Shown: in pieces, positions 8,300 through 16,952 of the stretch
How the letters are laid out: every line of letters starts with the position of its first letter
Numbering within the stretch: the first letter of the stretch is position 1
From: Azoarcus olearius
GTDB taxonomy: Bacteria > Pseudomonadota > Gammaproteobacteria > Burkholderiales > Rhodocyclaceae
Length of the DNA stretch: 64,000 nucleotides
NCBI RefSeq assembly: GCF_001682385.1
Contig: NZ_CP016210.1
Span: 2,790,001 to 2,854,000 of the forward strand
Direction of reading: 5' to 3'
The notes under the pieces: generated by a model
What the model was told of the DNA's origin: nothing
Database searches by the model: none
Seen by the model: only the letters and a program-made list of their open reading frames with translations
Translations under genes and position numbers: made by a program

Positions 8300-10273
8300 A
8301 TGACCCCGACCGCCCCCGCCATCAGCCCCTACGGCGCCACCGCCGCCAACGCGGCCGGCACCGCCGTTGCCAGCAGCGGCGACCGCCAGCGCCAGGCCAT
8401 CGACAACCTGATCCGGCGCGAACTCAAGGTGGGCGACCCGCGCGACCCGCAGCAGATCGCCCAGGCGCTGCGCGACCGCTACCGCGGCGACCTGCGCGCG
8501 CAGGCGATCGAGGGCGAGGCCCGCGGCCTGCCCTTCCTGCAGACGCCACAGGCCCGCAGCGGCGAGCTGCCGCCGCCGCAAGCCACCCACATCGACCTCC
8601 AGCAGGCCACCGACGACGTGCGGCAGGACCTGCAGATGCTGATCAGCGACAACCTCACCAAGGACATCCGCCCCGAACTCGAAGGCTGGCAGCAGGTGAT
8701 CCAGCGCTCGATCGACGAAGGCGTGGCCGCGGCGCGCTACGGGCTGGACCCGCACCGGCGCGACACCGCCTTCGCGATGCGCCGCCAGCTTGGCGACTAC
8801 GCCCGGCTGTCGCGCCTGATCGGCGCGCTGACCCCGGCGCTGAACCGCAGCTTCCGCAACCTCGCCACCAGCCTGGACGAGGCCGCCGCGGTGATCCTGG
8901 TGCTGATGGGCGAATCCATCGCCAACCTCGGCTTTGCCGGCGGCCGCTTCCTGCTGCAAGCGCCCTACAGCGAACTGCAGGCACGCCGCGACGCGGTGCT
9001 GAACGCGCTGCGCCAGGTGGACGGCCTCGCGGCGATGGCATCGGCCGGCGGCAACTGGCCGCGCGGGCTGCGCGCCTACCGCCAGCTCAGCACGGTGCTG
9101 GAAGCGCGCGGCCAGGGCGACCTGCGCGCGCTGATGAACGAGGCCGAACTCGCCCGCACCATGGACGAGCTGATCCAGCTCGCCGGCGGCGGCGCGCCCA
9201 CCGGATTGCGCGCGGTCGGCGCCACCGCCTGGGCGCCGCTCAACCGCCTGCAACGCTTCGTGCAGACCACGCTGCGCCAGGTGGCCCCGGCCTCGCACGA
9301 ACTCGCCACGCTGCACGAGGCGCTGATGCTCTTCCTCGACGGCTTCGTCGCCGGCGGCGGCTTCCGCCTGCTGCGGGTCGCGCGGCCCACGGTGCTCAAC
9401 TACGGGCTGTACGGCGCCGCCACCGTGTCCGCGGCCGAGCGCCGCCTGATCGAACTGGTGAACCGGCGCGGCACGCTCGCCCGCCTGCTCGACTGCCTGA
9501 CCCAGTGCACCTGCGACGACAACCATGTGCTGACCCAGATCGTGCTCGACAAGCTGCTGTTCACGCTGGACCGCGCGATCGACTACTACTGCGTGGGCGA
9601 TGCCGACCTCGGCCTGCCGGAGACGCGCGCCGCCGCCTTCAGCCACCTGATCGACGCGCTGCTGCCGGCCAACGCACTGAACTACCCGGCGCCCACCGGC
9701 GGGCTGCCGCTCTATCCGTGGAACCCGACGCCGGGCGGCGGGCCGCTCAACCGCCCCGCCTTCCTTGCCCCGCTCGCCGACAACGGCCTGATCGCCAACG
9801 AGCTCAACGCGGTGCGCGCCCTGCTGCGGCCGGTGCCGCCCAACCCCAACGCCGGCGCGCTGCCCAACCCCTATCCGCAGCAGGAATGGTGGACCACCAC
9901 CGAGGCCACCTACCTCAACAGCCTCAACAACAACCTCGCCTGGCTGGGCGGCGCCCCCACGCCGCAGCGCTTCGCCACCGTGCTGCACGACGAGCTGTGC
10001 CTGCAGCGCCAGACCGACGAGCAGTGGCGCCCGGTGGTGGAACAGATGACCAGCGGCTGCGTGAGCGCCGCGCGCGTGTTCGACGACGCCTTGCCGGCCT
10101 TCTCGCCGGGCGTGCTGTACCAGCTGGGCGACCGCGCGCTCGACTACTTTGCCCAGGCCACCGCCGCGCTGCCGCTCGATCAGCAGGTGCCGTTCGGCTG
10201 CTACGTGCCCGATCCGCGCATGCCGCGCCACCTCGAAGAGTCGCTGGACGACATCGTCGCCTGGCTGCCGTAA
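8300..10273 (+). CDS. Large helical protein of unknown operon, unrecognised
   Basis: This 657-residue protein, the largest product of the operon, resembles no family that I know. It appears almost entirely alpha-helical and soluble. Features include a Pro/Gln-rich segment near residue 95, a Cys cluster (CLTQCTC, Cys399/403/405) in the middle, and a Pro/Gly/Asn-rich loop region around residues 470-530 (PLYPWNPTPGGGPLNRP). Its size and lack of catalytic motifs suggest a structural or scaffold component, but that is only a guess. GAGAGGA precedes the ATG at 8300. The 54-bp gap after the peptidase gene is the longest inside the operon and shows nothing notable. Confidence 0.7.
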   Translation: MTPTAPAISPYGATAANAAGTAVASSGDRQRQAIDNLIRRELKVGDPRDPQQIAQALRDRYRGDLRAQAIEGEARGLPFLQTPQARSGELPPPQATHIDLQQATDDVRQDLQMLISDNLTKDIRPELEGWQQVIQRSIDEGVAAARYGLDPHRRDTAFAMRRQLGDYARLSRLIGALTPALNRSFRNLATSLDEAAAVILVLMGESIANLGFAGGRFLLQAPYSELQARRDAVLNALRQVDGLAAMASAGGNWPRGLRAYRQLSTVLEARGQGDLRALMNEAELARTMDELIQLAGGGAPTGLRAVGATAWAPLNRLQRFVQTTLRQVAPASHELATLHEALMLFLDGFVAGGGFRLLRVARPTVLNYGLYGAATVSAAERRLIELVNRRGTLARLLDCLTQCTCDDNHVLTQIVLDKLLFTLDRAIDYYCVGDADLGLPETRAAAFSHLIDALLPANALNYPAPTGGLPLYPWNPTPGGGPLNRPAFLAPLADNGLIANELNAVRALLRPVPPNPNAGALPNPYPQQEWWTTTEATYLNSLNNNLAWLGGAPTPQRFATVLHDELCLQRQTDEQWRPVVEQMTSGCVSAARVFDDALPAFSPGVLYQLGDRALDYFAQATAALPLDQQVPFGCYVPDPRMPRHLEESLDDIVAWLP

Positions 10274-10299
10274 GCAGATCCGCGCCAAGGAGAACGACC

Positions 10300-10929
10300 A
10301 TGCTGAACAAGTCCGCCGGCTTCGGCACCCTGCCACCGCCCGTCAGCCGCCCGAGTGCCGTCGGGCCCGCTTTCCGCGCACTGGCGGCGCTGGACCGCCC
10401 GTTCGACCCCGCCCAGCCGCGCGGCGGCGTCCCCTTCAGCGCGCTGGAGCAGGCAACGCTCGCGCTCGCCACGCTGGCACCGCTAGCGGCGCTGCCCGCC
10501 AGGGTCGATGCCCTCGGCGACAAGGCCGCCGCCGGGCTGGTCGCACTGGTCCAGCGCATCGAGCTGCTCACCGACGCGGTCAGCCGCATCAACCCCGCGC
10601 CGACCACCCCGCCCACGACCGTGTCCAACCTCGCGTTCCGGGTGCTCGCGCGCGTCGGCCAGGTGCGCGACGCGCTGTGCGATCTCGACCAGCCCACGCT
10701 CAAGAGCATCAACGAACGCCTGCAGCGCGAGCGCGAGGCCGACAGCACGGTGGAACTTCAGCGCCTGCTCGAAGCGGCCCACAGCTCGCTGCTGGCGGAC
10801 TTCACCCGCCAGTTCCGCAAGCTGGACAACCGCGACTTCGAGCCCGAACGCCGCGCACGGGTAGCCGAACTGGTGGCCTTCGAATGGCGGGCGATGACCG
10901 AGCTGCAGGATGCGCCGCAAGGAGCGTGA
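10300..10929 (+). CDS. Small helical protein of unknown operon
   Basis: This 209-residue protein starts at the ATG at 10300 behind AAGGAG. A disordered Pro-rich N-terminus of about 30 residues is followed by predicted helices and coiled-coil-like stretches (e.g. INERLQREREADSTVELQRL). No catalytic motif, signal peptide or transmembrane segment is visible. The frame stays open upstream of this ATG only because it runs through the preceding gene out of frame; the ribosome-binding site fixes the start. The stop at 10929 is followed 1 bp later by the next ATG, so translation of the two is probably coupled. Function unknown. Confidence 0.7.
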   Translation: MLNKSAGFGTLPPPVSRPSAVGPAFRALAALDRPFDPAQPRGGVPFSALEQATLALATLAPLAALPARVDALGDKAAAGLVALVQRIELLTDAVSRINPAPTTPPTTVSNLAFRVLARVGQVRDALCDLDQPTLKSINERLQREREADSTVELQRLLEAAHSSLLADFTRQFRKLDNRDFEPERRARVAELVAFEWRAMTELQDAPQGA

Positions 10930-10930
10930 C

Positions 10931-12019
10931 ATGAACTTCCAGACCACCGAAACCATCCAGCGCCTGTGGGAGACCTTCCTCAACGAGCAGCTGGCGTCGC
11001 TGCCACCCGAGCAGCGCGACGCCGCGGCGATGCAGTTCGAGCAACGCTTCGGCGAGCTGATGGCCAAGAACGGCGCCGACGGCGATGGCGGCTTCTTCGA
11101 CCTCATCGGCCTCGGCCCCAACGGCGGCGCCGGCTTCGACGCGATCGGCTACCCGCACGTGCAGCCGGACTTCGACGACTCCGTGGTGCCCAGCCAGCTC
11201 CACGCCGCGGCCGAGCTGTACTTCATCTACCAGCACGAACGCATGAAGGTGTTCCAGGTGGTGGATGTGCTGCTGCGCCTGTTCCGGCTCGGCAAGATGC
11301 GCATCCAGCGCGGCCCCGGCGCGCGCGGGCTGTACCTGCTGCAGAAGTGGCAGCCGCTGCGCTACTCGGTGCGCGACCGCATGGTCGCCTACCGCCGCGC
11401 CTTCAACTACGGCACCGCGCAGGCGCCGGCGGGCGCGGTGGTGAACCGCAACTTCCACCGCCAGCTGGTCGGCTTCATGGTCGCGCTCGGGCAGTACTTC
11501 CGCGACCTGCTGATCGGCGAGGTGATCCGCGGCGGGCAACTGATCGACCAGCGCCCCTTCGGCAGCGTCGCCACCGTGCAGCGCATCGGGCTGGACCTGC
11601 GCTACGCCCTCGACCGCTCCACCTACGGCAACATCTTCGCGCTGGCGATGGAGGCCGGGCACTACCTCAAGTCGGTGCTGCAGTTGCTGGACGCACCCGA
11701 CATCAAGAAGGCCTTCGACGCCAACACCAAGTGGGACGTCATCGAGATTGTCTCCAACCGCTACCTCGGCGGGGTCGCCGAGCCCTCGCAGCGCGCCAAG
11801 ATGGCGGAGAGCGGGCGCCGCATCCTGCAGTTCGTCGCCGACAACGACTTCCGCACCGCGATCGACCCCATCCTGTTCCAGAGCGTGGTGCGGCCGATGG
11901 GGGCGCATGCCGAAGCCTGGCTGGCCGCCTACCGGATGACGCCCGAAGGCCGCGGTTTCCCCGGCGTGACGCCGGCGCTGCGCGGCGTGCTCGGCGTGCC
12001 GCAGCCGGCCAGCGTGTAA
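10931..12019 (+). CDS. Conserved-looking soluble protein of unknown operon
   Basis: This 362-residue protein starts at the ATG at 10931 behind CAAGGAGC, 1 bp after the preceding stop. It has an acidic N-terminal third (SLPPEQRDAAAMQFEQRF), a Gly/Asp-rich loop near residue 45, then a well-folded-looking mixed region rich in aromatic residues (AELYFIYQHERMKVFQVVDV). The composition is that of a normal globular protein rather than of the biased paralogues at the start of the operon. No enzyme motif was recognised. It may be a structural subunit partnered with the 209-residue protein, given the likely translational coupling (inference). Confidence 0.7.
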   Translation: MNFQTTETIQRLWETFLNEQLASLPPEQRDAAAMQFEQRFGELMAKNGADGDGGFFDLIGLGPNGGAGFDAIGYPHVQPDFDDSVVPSQLHAAAELYFIYQHERMKVFQVVDVLLRLFRLGKMRIQRGPGARGLYLLQKWQPLRYSVRDRMVAYRRAFNYGTAQAPAGAVVNRNFHRQLVGFMVALGQYFRDLLIGEVIRGGQLIDQRPFGSVATVQRIGLDLRYALDRSTYGNIFALAMEAGHYLKSVLQLLDAPDIKKAFDANTKWDVIEIVSNRYLGGVAEPSQRAKMAESGRRILQFVADNDFRTAIDPILFQSVVRPMGAHAEAWLAAYRMTPEGRGFPGVTPALRGVLGVPQPASV

Positions 12020-12035
12020 ACCGGCGGAGGCAGCC

Positions 12036-13025
12036 ATGGGCGCGGACGACTTCCAGGTGACGGTGCGCAGGAAGAAGCTCACCTGCGTGCTCGATCCCGC
12101 GCTGGTGCTCGGCTCGCCCTTCGGCCTGATGTTCGCGCTGCGGCTGGCGCAGGTGGTGGAACCCTGGCTGACGCGCGCCTTCTGGCAGTTGATCGACGCC
12201 AGCGAGCTGCTGCTGCCGCGGCTGGCCGCCGCGCCCGCCGCACAGGCGCCGCTGCAGCCGCTGGCGCCGGTGCTGCGCGCGTGGATCGCGCTGCGCGACG
12301 TGACCGACGCCGGCTCGTGGCGCTTTCGCTGGATCGGCGACAAACTGGCCGACTCCCAGTTGCAGGACGCAGCCGATGCGGGCCTGCTGCGCCGCTACGA
12401 GGCGCTGGCCGAAGCCGCGTTGCGGCGCAATCCGCCTGCCAGCGTCGGCCGTCTTGCCTGGCCGCCGGCCTGGGACCCGCTCGAAACCAGCCTCGACACC
12501 CTGGCGGTATCGGCCGCGCTCGATGGCGCGCTGGTGCTGACCGCCGAAGTGGGCGACGCGGCGCCGTGGCCGGTGCAGGCGCTGGGCCGCATCGGCGCCA
12601 CCGTCAACGCCCTGCAGCCGATGCCGGCGGAATCGCTGTTCGCCCACGAACGCGCGCTGCTGCGCGACGCGCTCGCCGCCGCCGGGCTGGCCGGCGTGGC
12701 CCAGCAACTGCCGCGGCTGGTGGCGCTGCATCTGAGCCTGCCGCAACCGGCCGACGCGCTGCTGCCCGCTTTCGACGGCGCGGACGACCCCGGCGGCCGC
12801 CCCGCCGCGCCTGCGGAGGGCAGCCCCTACCCCGGCCTTCACCCCGGCCTCGCAAGCTACCCCGCCGGGCCCGAAGCGGGCGACCACGACGCCGGCTACG
12901 GCGACGCGGACCTGGCCGGCTACGCCACCGCCACCCTCGCCATCGCCGAAGCCCCCGCCGCGCCCGCCCCGGCCGCGCCGCCCGACCCGTGGGACGCCGC
13001 GCGCGGCTGGTGGTACTACGTCTGA
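12036..13025 (+). CDS. Unknown operon protein ending in aromatic WWYYV
   Basis: This 329-residue protein has GGAGGC just before its ATG at 12036. The first ~240 residues are globular and helical. A low-complexity Pro/Ala/Gly/Asp region follows (about 245-315), and the chain ends in a short aromatic tail, RGWWYYV. A flexible linker with an exposed aromatic C-terminus looks like a docking or membrane-touching tag, but this is speculation. There are no transmembrane helices and no catalytic motif. It sits 16 bp after the previous gene and 18 bp before the next. Confidence 0.65.
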   Translation: MGADDFQVTVRRKKLTCVLDPALVLGSPFGLMFALRLAQVVEPWLTRAFWQLIDASELLLPRLAAAPAAQAPLQPLAPVLRAWIALRDVTDAGSWRFRWIGDKLADSQLQDAADAGLLRRYEALAEAALRRNPPASVGRLAWPPAWDPLETSLDTLAVSAALDGALVLTAEVGDAAPWPVQALGRIGATVNALQPMPAESLFAHERALLRDALAAAGLAGVAQQLPRLVALHLSLPQPADALLPAFDGADDPGGRPAAPAEGSPYPGLHPGLASYPAGPEAGDHDAGYGDADLAGYATATLAIAEAPAAPAPAAPPDPWDAARGWWYYV

Positions 13026-13043
13026 CCGCCGCAGGAGTTCGCC

Positions 13044-13811
13044 ATGCGCCCCGCCCTCGCCCGCAGCGTCGATGCTTTCAGCGACCACGTCATCGAAGAC
13101 CTGGTGCGCGCCTGGGGCCGTGCCGACGACGCCGACCCGGCATGGCGCAACGCCTGCACCCCGGCCGACAACGCCCGCATGCGGGCGCGCTGCGCGCAGG
13201 CCGCCCAGCTGGAAAACCTCGCCCGCCGCGGCCTGCCGGTGGACCCGGTGCGGCTCAACAACGCGCGCGGCATGTGCGCACAGATGGTGCTCGGCCAGCG
13301 CTTCTGCCTCGGGCGCCGCGGGCGCCGCCAGGGCGCGGACGTGCGGGTCGAATTCCGCACCCTGCCCGCGCGCCGCGACAGCACCCGGCCCGACGTGCTG
13401 CCGCGCTTCAACCTCGGCCCGGCGAGCGGCGCGCCGCGCAGCGTGGTCGAGAGCAAGTACGTGCACCTGCCGGGCGTGATGCGCGGCGGGCGGCTCGATG
13501 CGAGCGCGCTCGCGCGCCGCGTGCAGGCCGACATCGAAAGCCTGCGCCGCCAGCGCGACGAACTGGGCGGCAGCGGTGCCCGCCCCGGCCTGCCGCGCCG
13601 CATCCGGGTGGTCTTCCAGCTGGGCGGGCTGCCGCCCTCGCTGCCGGGCCGCCTTGCGCTGCTGCACAGCGCCGCCGCGGTGGTGCGCAACACCGCGCGC
13701 GCGCTCGGCCAGGACGCCGCCGCGGTCGATTTCGAGACCTATCGCGCCGAGGTGATGAACCAGCGCCTGCGCGGCGGCCAGCCCTTTCTCGCGGGGGGAG
13801 GCTGGCGATGA
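13044..13811 (+). CDS. PD-(D/E)xK-like protein of unknown operon
   Basis: This 255-residue protein contains RPDVLPRF followed 19 residues later by VVESKYVHL. Asp117, Glu136 and Lys138 therefore fit the PD...(D/E)xK pattern of restriction-endonuclease-fold nucleases. The segment between is Gly/Pro/Ser-rich and the E-x-K lies on a predicted beta-strand, as expected of the fold. The C-terminal third is helical. The N-terminal part has Cys residues in an otherwise unremarkable helical region. The nuclease reading rests on one short motif and needs a structural prediction. The stop overlaps the next start (ATGA), so the two genes are coupled. Confidence 0.6.
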   Translation: MRPALARSVDAFSDHVIEDLVRAWGRADDADPAWRNACTPADNARMRARCAQAAQLENLARRGLPVDPVRLNNARGMCAQMVLGQRFCLGRRGRRQGADVRVEFRTLPARRDSTRPDVLPRFNLGPASGAPRSVVESKYVHLPGVMRGGRLDASALARRVQADIESLRRQRDELGGSGARPGLPRRIRVVFQLGGLPPSLPGRLALLHSAAAVVRNTARALGQDAAAVDFETYRAEVMNQRLRGGQPFLAGGGWR

Positions 13812-14857
13812 GCACCCGCCCCGCCCCCTCCGCCGCGCGCGGCCCGCGCATCAACGGCGACGAGTTGGTCGCGGTCAGCGTGCTCGGCCAGATCGCCCAT
13901 CCGGTGGGCCGCGCCAGCGCCTACCGGGTGGGCTACGACGGCACCCCGCGCGTACTGCCGGGCACCGGCGGCATCGTGCTCAACCGCCGCATCGGCGACC
14001 TCTGCGTGGGACTGGCGGGCGACCACATCGAGCCCGGCGTGGCATTGCACAACAACAGCCGCGAAGTGGTGGGCCCGCGCGACGGCCCCAACACCGCGCT
14101 GATGACCTATGCCTGCGTCGGCAACCTCGCCGAGGTGGTCAGCGGCCCCTGCGCCGGCCGCCGCGGGCTGGTCACCGGCAAGCACGGGGGCATCAACCAT
14201 GTGCTGGTGGATTTTCCCACCGCGGTGCTGCAGCGCCTGCGCATCGGCGACCGCGTGCAGATCGTCTCCTGCGGCCTCGGCCTGCGCCTGCCGGAGCACC
14301 CCTGCGTGGAGGTGCTGAACTGCGCCCCCGCGCTGCTGCGGCGCTGGGGACTGGACACGCGCGACGGCGCATTGCGGGTGCCGGTAACCCACCTGGTACC
14401 GGCACGGCTGATGGGCTCCGGCCTGGGCAAGAACACCGCGTGGCGTGGCGACTACGACATCCAGCTCGCAGATGCCGCGACGCGTGCGCGCTACCGCCTG
14501 GGCAGCCTGCGTTTCGGCGACCTCGTCGCGATCATCGACGCCGACACCCGCCGCGGCCCGCTGTACCGCACGGGCCGGGTCACCATCGGCGTGATCGTGC
14601 ACGGCGACAGCACGGTGAGCGGCCACGGCCCCGGCGTCACCCCGCTGCTGACCGGCCCCGCCTCGGCGCTGCGCCCGCGCCACGCGCCGGACGCGAACCT
14701 CGCCGCACTGTTCGACATCCGCCCGCCGGCCGCGGCGCGCGAACGCGCAACGCTGGTGGAGCGGACCCGGCTGCCGCGGGCGGAACCGCGCCCGCTCGCG
14801 CGCCCCCGCGAGCAGCCCGCCATCCCGCACGACCGCCCGGCGCGGAGCGCGTACTAG
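13808..14857 (+). CDS. DUF4438 family protein
   Basis: This 349-residue protein begins at the ATG at 13808, overlapping the previous stop by 4 bp. Segments such as INGDELVAVSVLGQIAHPVG, VLPGTGGIVLNRRIGDLCVG and GLVTGKHGGINHVLVDF match my memory of DUF4438, a family with a solved bacterial structure but no established activity. The beta-rich, Gly-rich sequence with conserved His, Asp and Asn suggests a metal- or ligand-binding fold. The C-terminal ~45 residues are Arg/Pro/Ala-rich and outside the domain. It is the last gene of the operon and the only one that I can place in a named family with fair confidence. Confidence 0.75.
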   Translation: MSTRPAPSAARGPRINGDELVAVSVLGQIAHPVGRASAYRVGYDGTPRVLPGTGGIVLNRRIGDLCVGLAGDHIEPGVALHNNSREVVGPRDGPNTALMTYACVGNLAEVVSGPCAGRRGLVTGKHGGINHVLVDFPTAVLQRLRIGDRVQIVSCGLGLRLPEHPCVEVLNCAPALLRRWGLDTRDGALRVPVTHLVPARLMGSGLGKNTAWRGDYDIQLADAATRARYRLGSLRFGDLVAIIDADTRRGPLYRTGRVTIGVIVHGDSTVSGHGPGVTPLLTGPASALRPRHAPDANLAALFDIRPPAAARERATLVERTRLPRAEPRPLARPREQPAIPHDRPARSAY

Positions 14858-15017
14858 GTCCGCCGGGCCGCGGCCCCGAGGCTCCGGCAGGCGTTTGCCG
14901 CCGCGGCATCCGTGGCGGTCGATCGCGATCCGCCCCACCGCCGCCGCGCGCACCCCTGCAATCCGCTGCCGGCTGCGCTACCCTCGCCGCTCCCGCCGCC
15001 GTTCCACGCCCCGCCTC

Positions 15018-16421
15018 ATGAAGCTTTACGACCGCCTCGTCCTCGACATCGAACAGCGCATCCGCGACGGCGTGCTGCGCGCCGGGGAACGGCTGCCCTC
15101 GGTGCGGCGCGCGTGCGAGGCGCAGCGGCTCAGCCCATCCACCGTGCTGCGCGCGTATTACCTGCTGGAGAGCCGCGGGCTGATCGAGGCGCGGCCGCAG
15201 TCCGGCTACTACGTGCGCAGCCGCCCGGTGGGCACGCTGGCCGAGCCGGACATGAGTCGGCCGCAGGCCGCCAGCCGCGCGCTGGCGGTGAGCGACTTCA
15301 TCTTCGAGATCCTCGACGCGGTGAAGGACCCGGCGGTGGTGCCGCTCGGTTCCAGCTTCGCCAGCCCGGCGCTGTTTCCGCTCGACAAGCTGGCGCGCTG
15401 CCTGGCGGCCGCGGCGCGCCACATGGACCCGCGCGCCACCGTCACCGACCTGCCGCCCGGCAACGACGAGCTGCGCCGCCAGATCGCGCTGCGCTATCTC
15501 GCCGCCGGCGCCACCGTCTCGCCCGGCGAGATCGTCGTGACCTCGGGTGCGATGGAAGCGCTCAACCTGTCGCTTGAGGCCACCACCCAGCCGGGCGACC
15601 TGGTGGCCATCGAGTCGCCCACCTTTCACGCCATCCTGCAGATGATCGAGCGCCGCGGCCTCAAGGTGATCGAGCTGCCCACCCACCCGCGCGACGGCGT
15701 CGACCTGCCGGCGCTGGAGGCCGCGCTCGCCACCCAGCCGGTGAAGGCCTGCATGCTGATGCTGAACTTCCAGCATCCCACCGGCGCCTGCGTGCCCGAC
15801 GCGTCGCGTCCGGCGCTGCTCGACCTGCTGCGCCGCCATCAAGTGCCGCTGATCGAGGACGACACCTATGCCGAGCTGCATTTCGACCGCCAGCCGCCGC
15901 TGCCGACCAAGGCGCTGGACGACGACGGGCTGGTGCTGCACGTATCGGGTTTTTCCAAGAGCCTCGCGCCAGGCTACCGGCTGGGCTGGGTCGCGGCCGG
16001 GCGCTACGCGCAGAAGGTGCAGCGGCTGAAGCTGTCGGCCAGCCTCGCGACCACCATTCCGGTACAGATCGCGATCGCCGACTTCCTGCGCCAGGGCGCG
16101 TTCGACGCCCACCTGCGCCGCCTGCGCAGCGCGCTGGAAATCCAGGAGGCGGCGCTCGCGGCGGCGGTGGAGCGCCATTTCCCCGCCGGCACGCGGCTGA
16201 CCCGACCGCGCGGCGGCTACTTCTCGTGGGTGGAGCTGCCCGCCGGCACCGACGCGCTGGCGCTGCACCGGCGCGCGCTGGACGAAGGCATCAGCATCGC
16301 GCCGGGGCCGATCTTTTCCGCCGGGCGCGAGTACGCCAACTTCATCCGCCTCAACTTCGGCCACCCGTGGAGCGGGGAGATCGAGCGCGCGATGCGCCGG
16401 CTGGGAGAACTGGCGCGCTGA
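15018..16421 (+). CDS. MocR-type regulator (GntR HTH fused to PLP aminotransferase fold)
   Basis: This 467-residue protein has an N-terminal GntR winged helix (about residues 1-75, with GERLPSVRRACEAQRLSPST). A class I aminotransferase domain follows, with the PLP lysine in GFSKSLAPGYRLGW (Lys314) and substrate or phosphate residues around EDDTYAELHF. Such MocR proteins are transcription factors that sense PLP or amino-acid derivatives; some are true aminotransferases. The start MKLYDRL at 15018 is chosen because it aligns with the family's N-terminus, although the frame is open further upstream. The gene follows the unknown operon after 160 bp. Its targets are unknown. Confidence 0.9.
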   Translation: MKLYDRLVLDIEQRIRDGVLRAGERLPSVRRACEAQRLSPSTVLRAYYLLESRGLIEARPQSGYYVRSRPVGTLAEPDMSRPQAASRALAVSDFIFEILDAVKDPAVVPLGSSFASPALFPLDKLARCLAAAARHMDPRATVTDLPPGNDELRRQIALRYLAAGATVSPGEIVVTSGAMEALNLSLEATTQPGDLVAIESPTFHAILQMIERRGLKVIELPTHPRDGVDLPALEAALATQPVKACMLMLNFQHPTGACVPDASRPALLDLLRRHQVPLIEDDTYAELHFDRQPPLPTKALDDDGLVLHVSGFSKSLAPGYRLGWVAAGRYAQKVQRLKLSASLATTIPVQIAIADFLRQGAFDAHLRRLRSALEIQEAALAAAVERHFPAGTRLTRPRGGYFSWVELPAGTDALALHRRALDEGISIAPGPIFSAGREYANFIRLNFGHPWSGEIERAMRRLGELAR

Positions 16422-16431
16422 AGCGGCGGAT

Positions 16432-16848
16432 TCACGCGGCCGGAGCGGCGCTCTCCCCCTCCGGCTCCATGTACACCAGTTCCCACAGGTGCCCGTCCAG
16501 GTCTTCAAAGCCGTGCTCGTACATGAAGCCGTGGTCCTTCGCCGGCTTCAGCGTGCGCCCGCCGCCGGCCACCGCGGCGGCCACCAGCTCATCCACCCGC
16601 GCGCGGCTCTCCACCCCCAGGCACATCAGCACCTCGGTGGTGGCGCGCGCATCGGCCACCGGACGCGGGGTGAAGGTCTGGAAGAAAGGCTCGACCAGCA
16701 GCATCACGTAGATCCCGTCGCTCACCACCATGCAGGTGGCGTTGTCGTCGGTGAAGCGCGCATCGAAGCCGAAACCCAGCCGCTCGAAGAACGCGATCGT
16801 GCGCTGAAGGTCCTTGACCGCGAGATTCACAAAAATCTGCATCGCCAT
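16432..16848 (-). CDS. VOC / glyoxalase-like protein
   Basis: This 138-residue protein of the vicinal-oxygen-chelate superfamily has a beta-alpha-beta-beta-beta start (MQIFVNLAVKDLQRTIAFFE) and the second module ending with DLDGHLWELVYMEPEG. The family includes glyoxalases, dioxygenases and antibiotic-binding proteins; this compact form is the PhnB/lactoylglutathione-lyase-like type usually left without a substrate. It is convergent with the MocR gene, with 10 bp between the stops. No function can be given beyond the fold. Confidence 0.85.
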   Translation of the reverse strand: MAMQIFVNLAVKDLQRTIAFFERLGFGFDARFTDDNATCMVVSDGIYVMLLVEPFFQTFTPRPVADARATTEVLMCLGVESRARVDELVAAAVAGGGRTLKPAKDHGFMYEHGFEDLDGHLWELVYMEPEGESAAPAA

Positions 16849-16952
16849 GGCCGCTGCTCCCGGGAAGTGTCGGACTCCTTGAGTCTAGGCGGTGGATTTC
16901 ACCCTGATCGACCCATTTCCGTTCGACCTGGGGCCGGCCTTCGCAACCCACC

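Noticed and set aside
5786-10336. 1516-codon open frame on the minus strand opposite the unknown operon
   Set aside because: It is antisense to four genes with good ribosome-binding sites, is His/Arg/Gly-rich without domains, and is a typical GC-rich shadow frame.
13044-14857. Possible phage tail or contractile injection system
   Set aside because: No sheath, tube, baseplate, spike or AAA+ ATPase gene is present in the operon.
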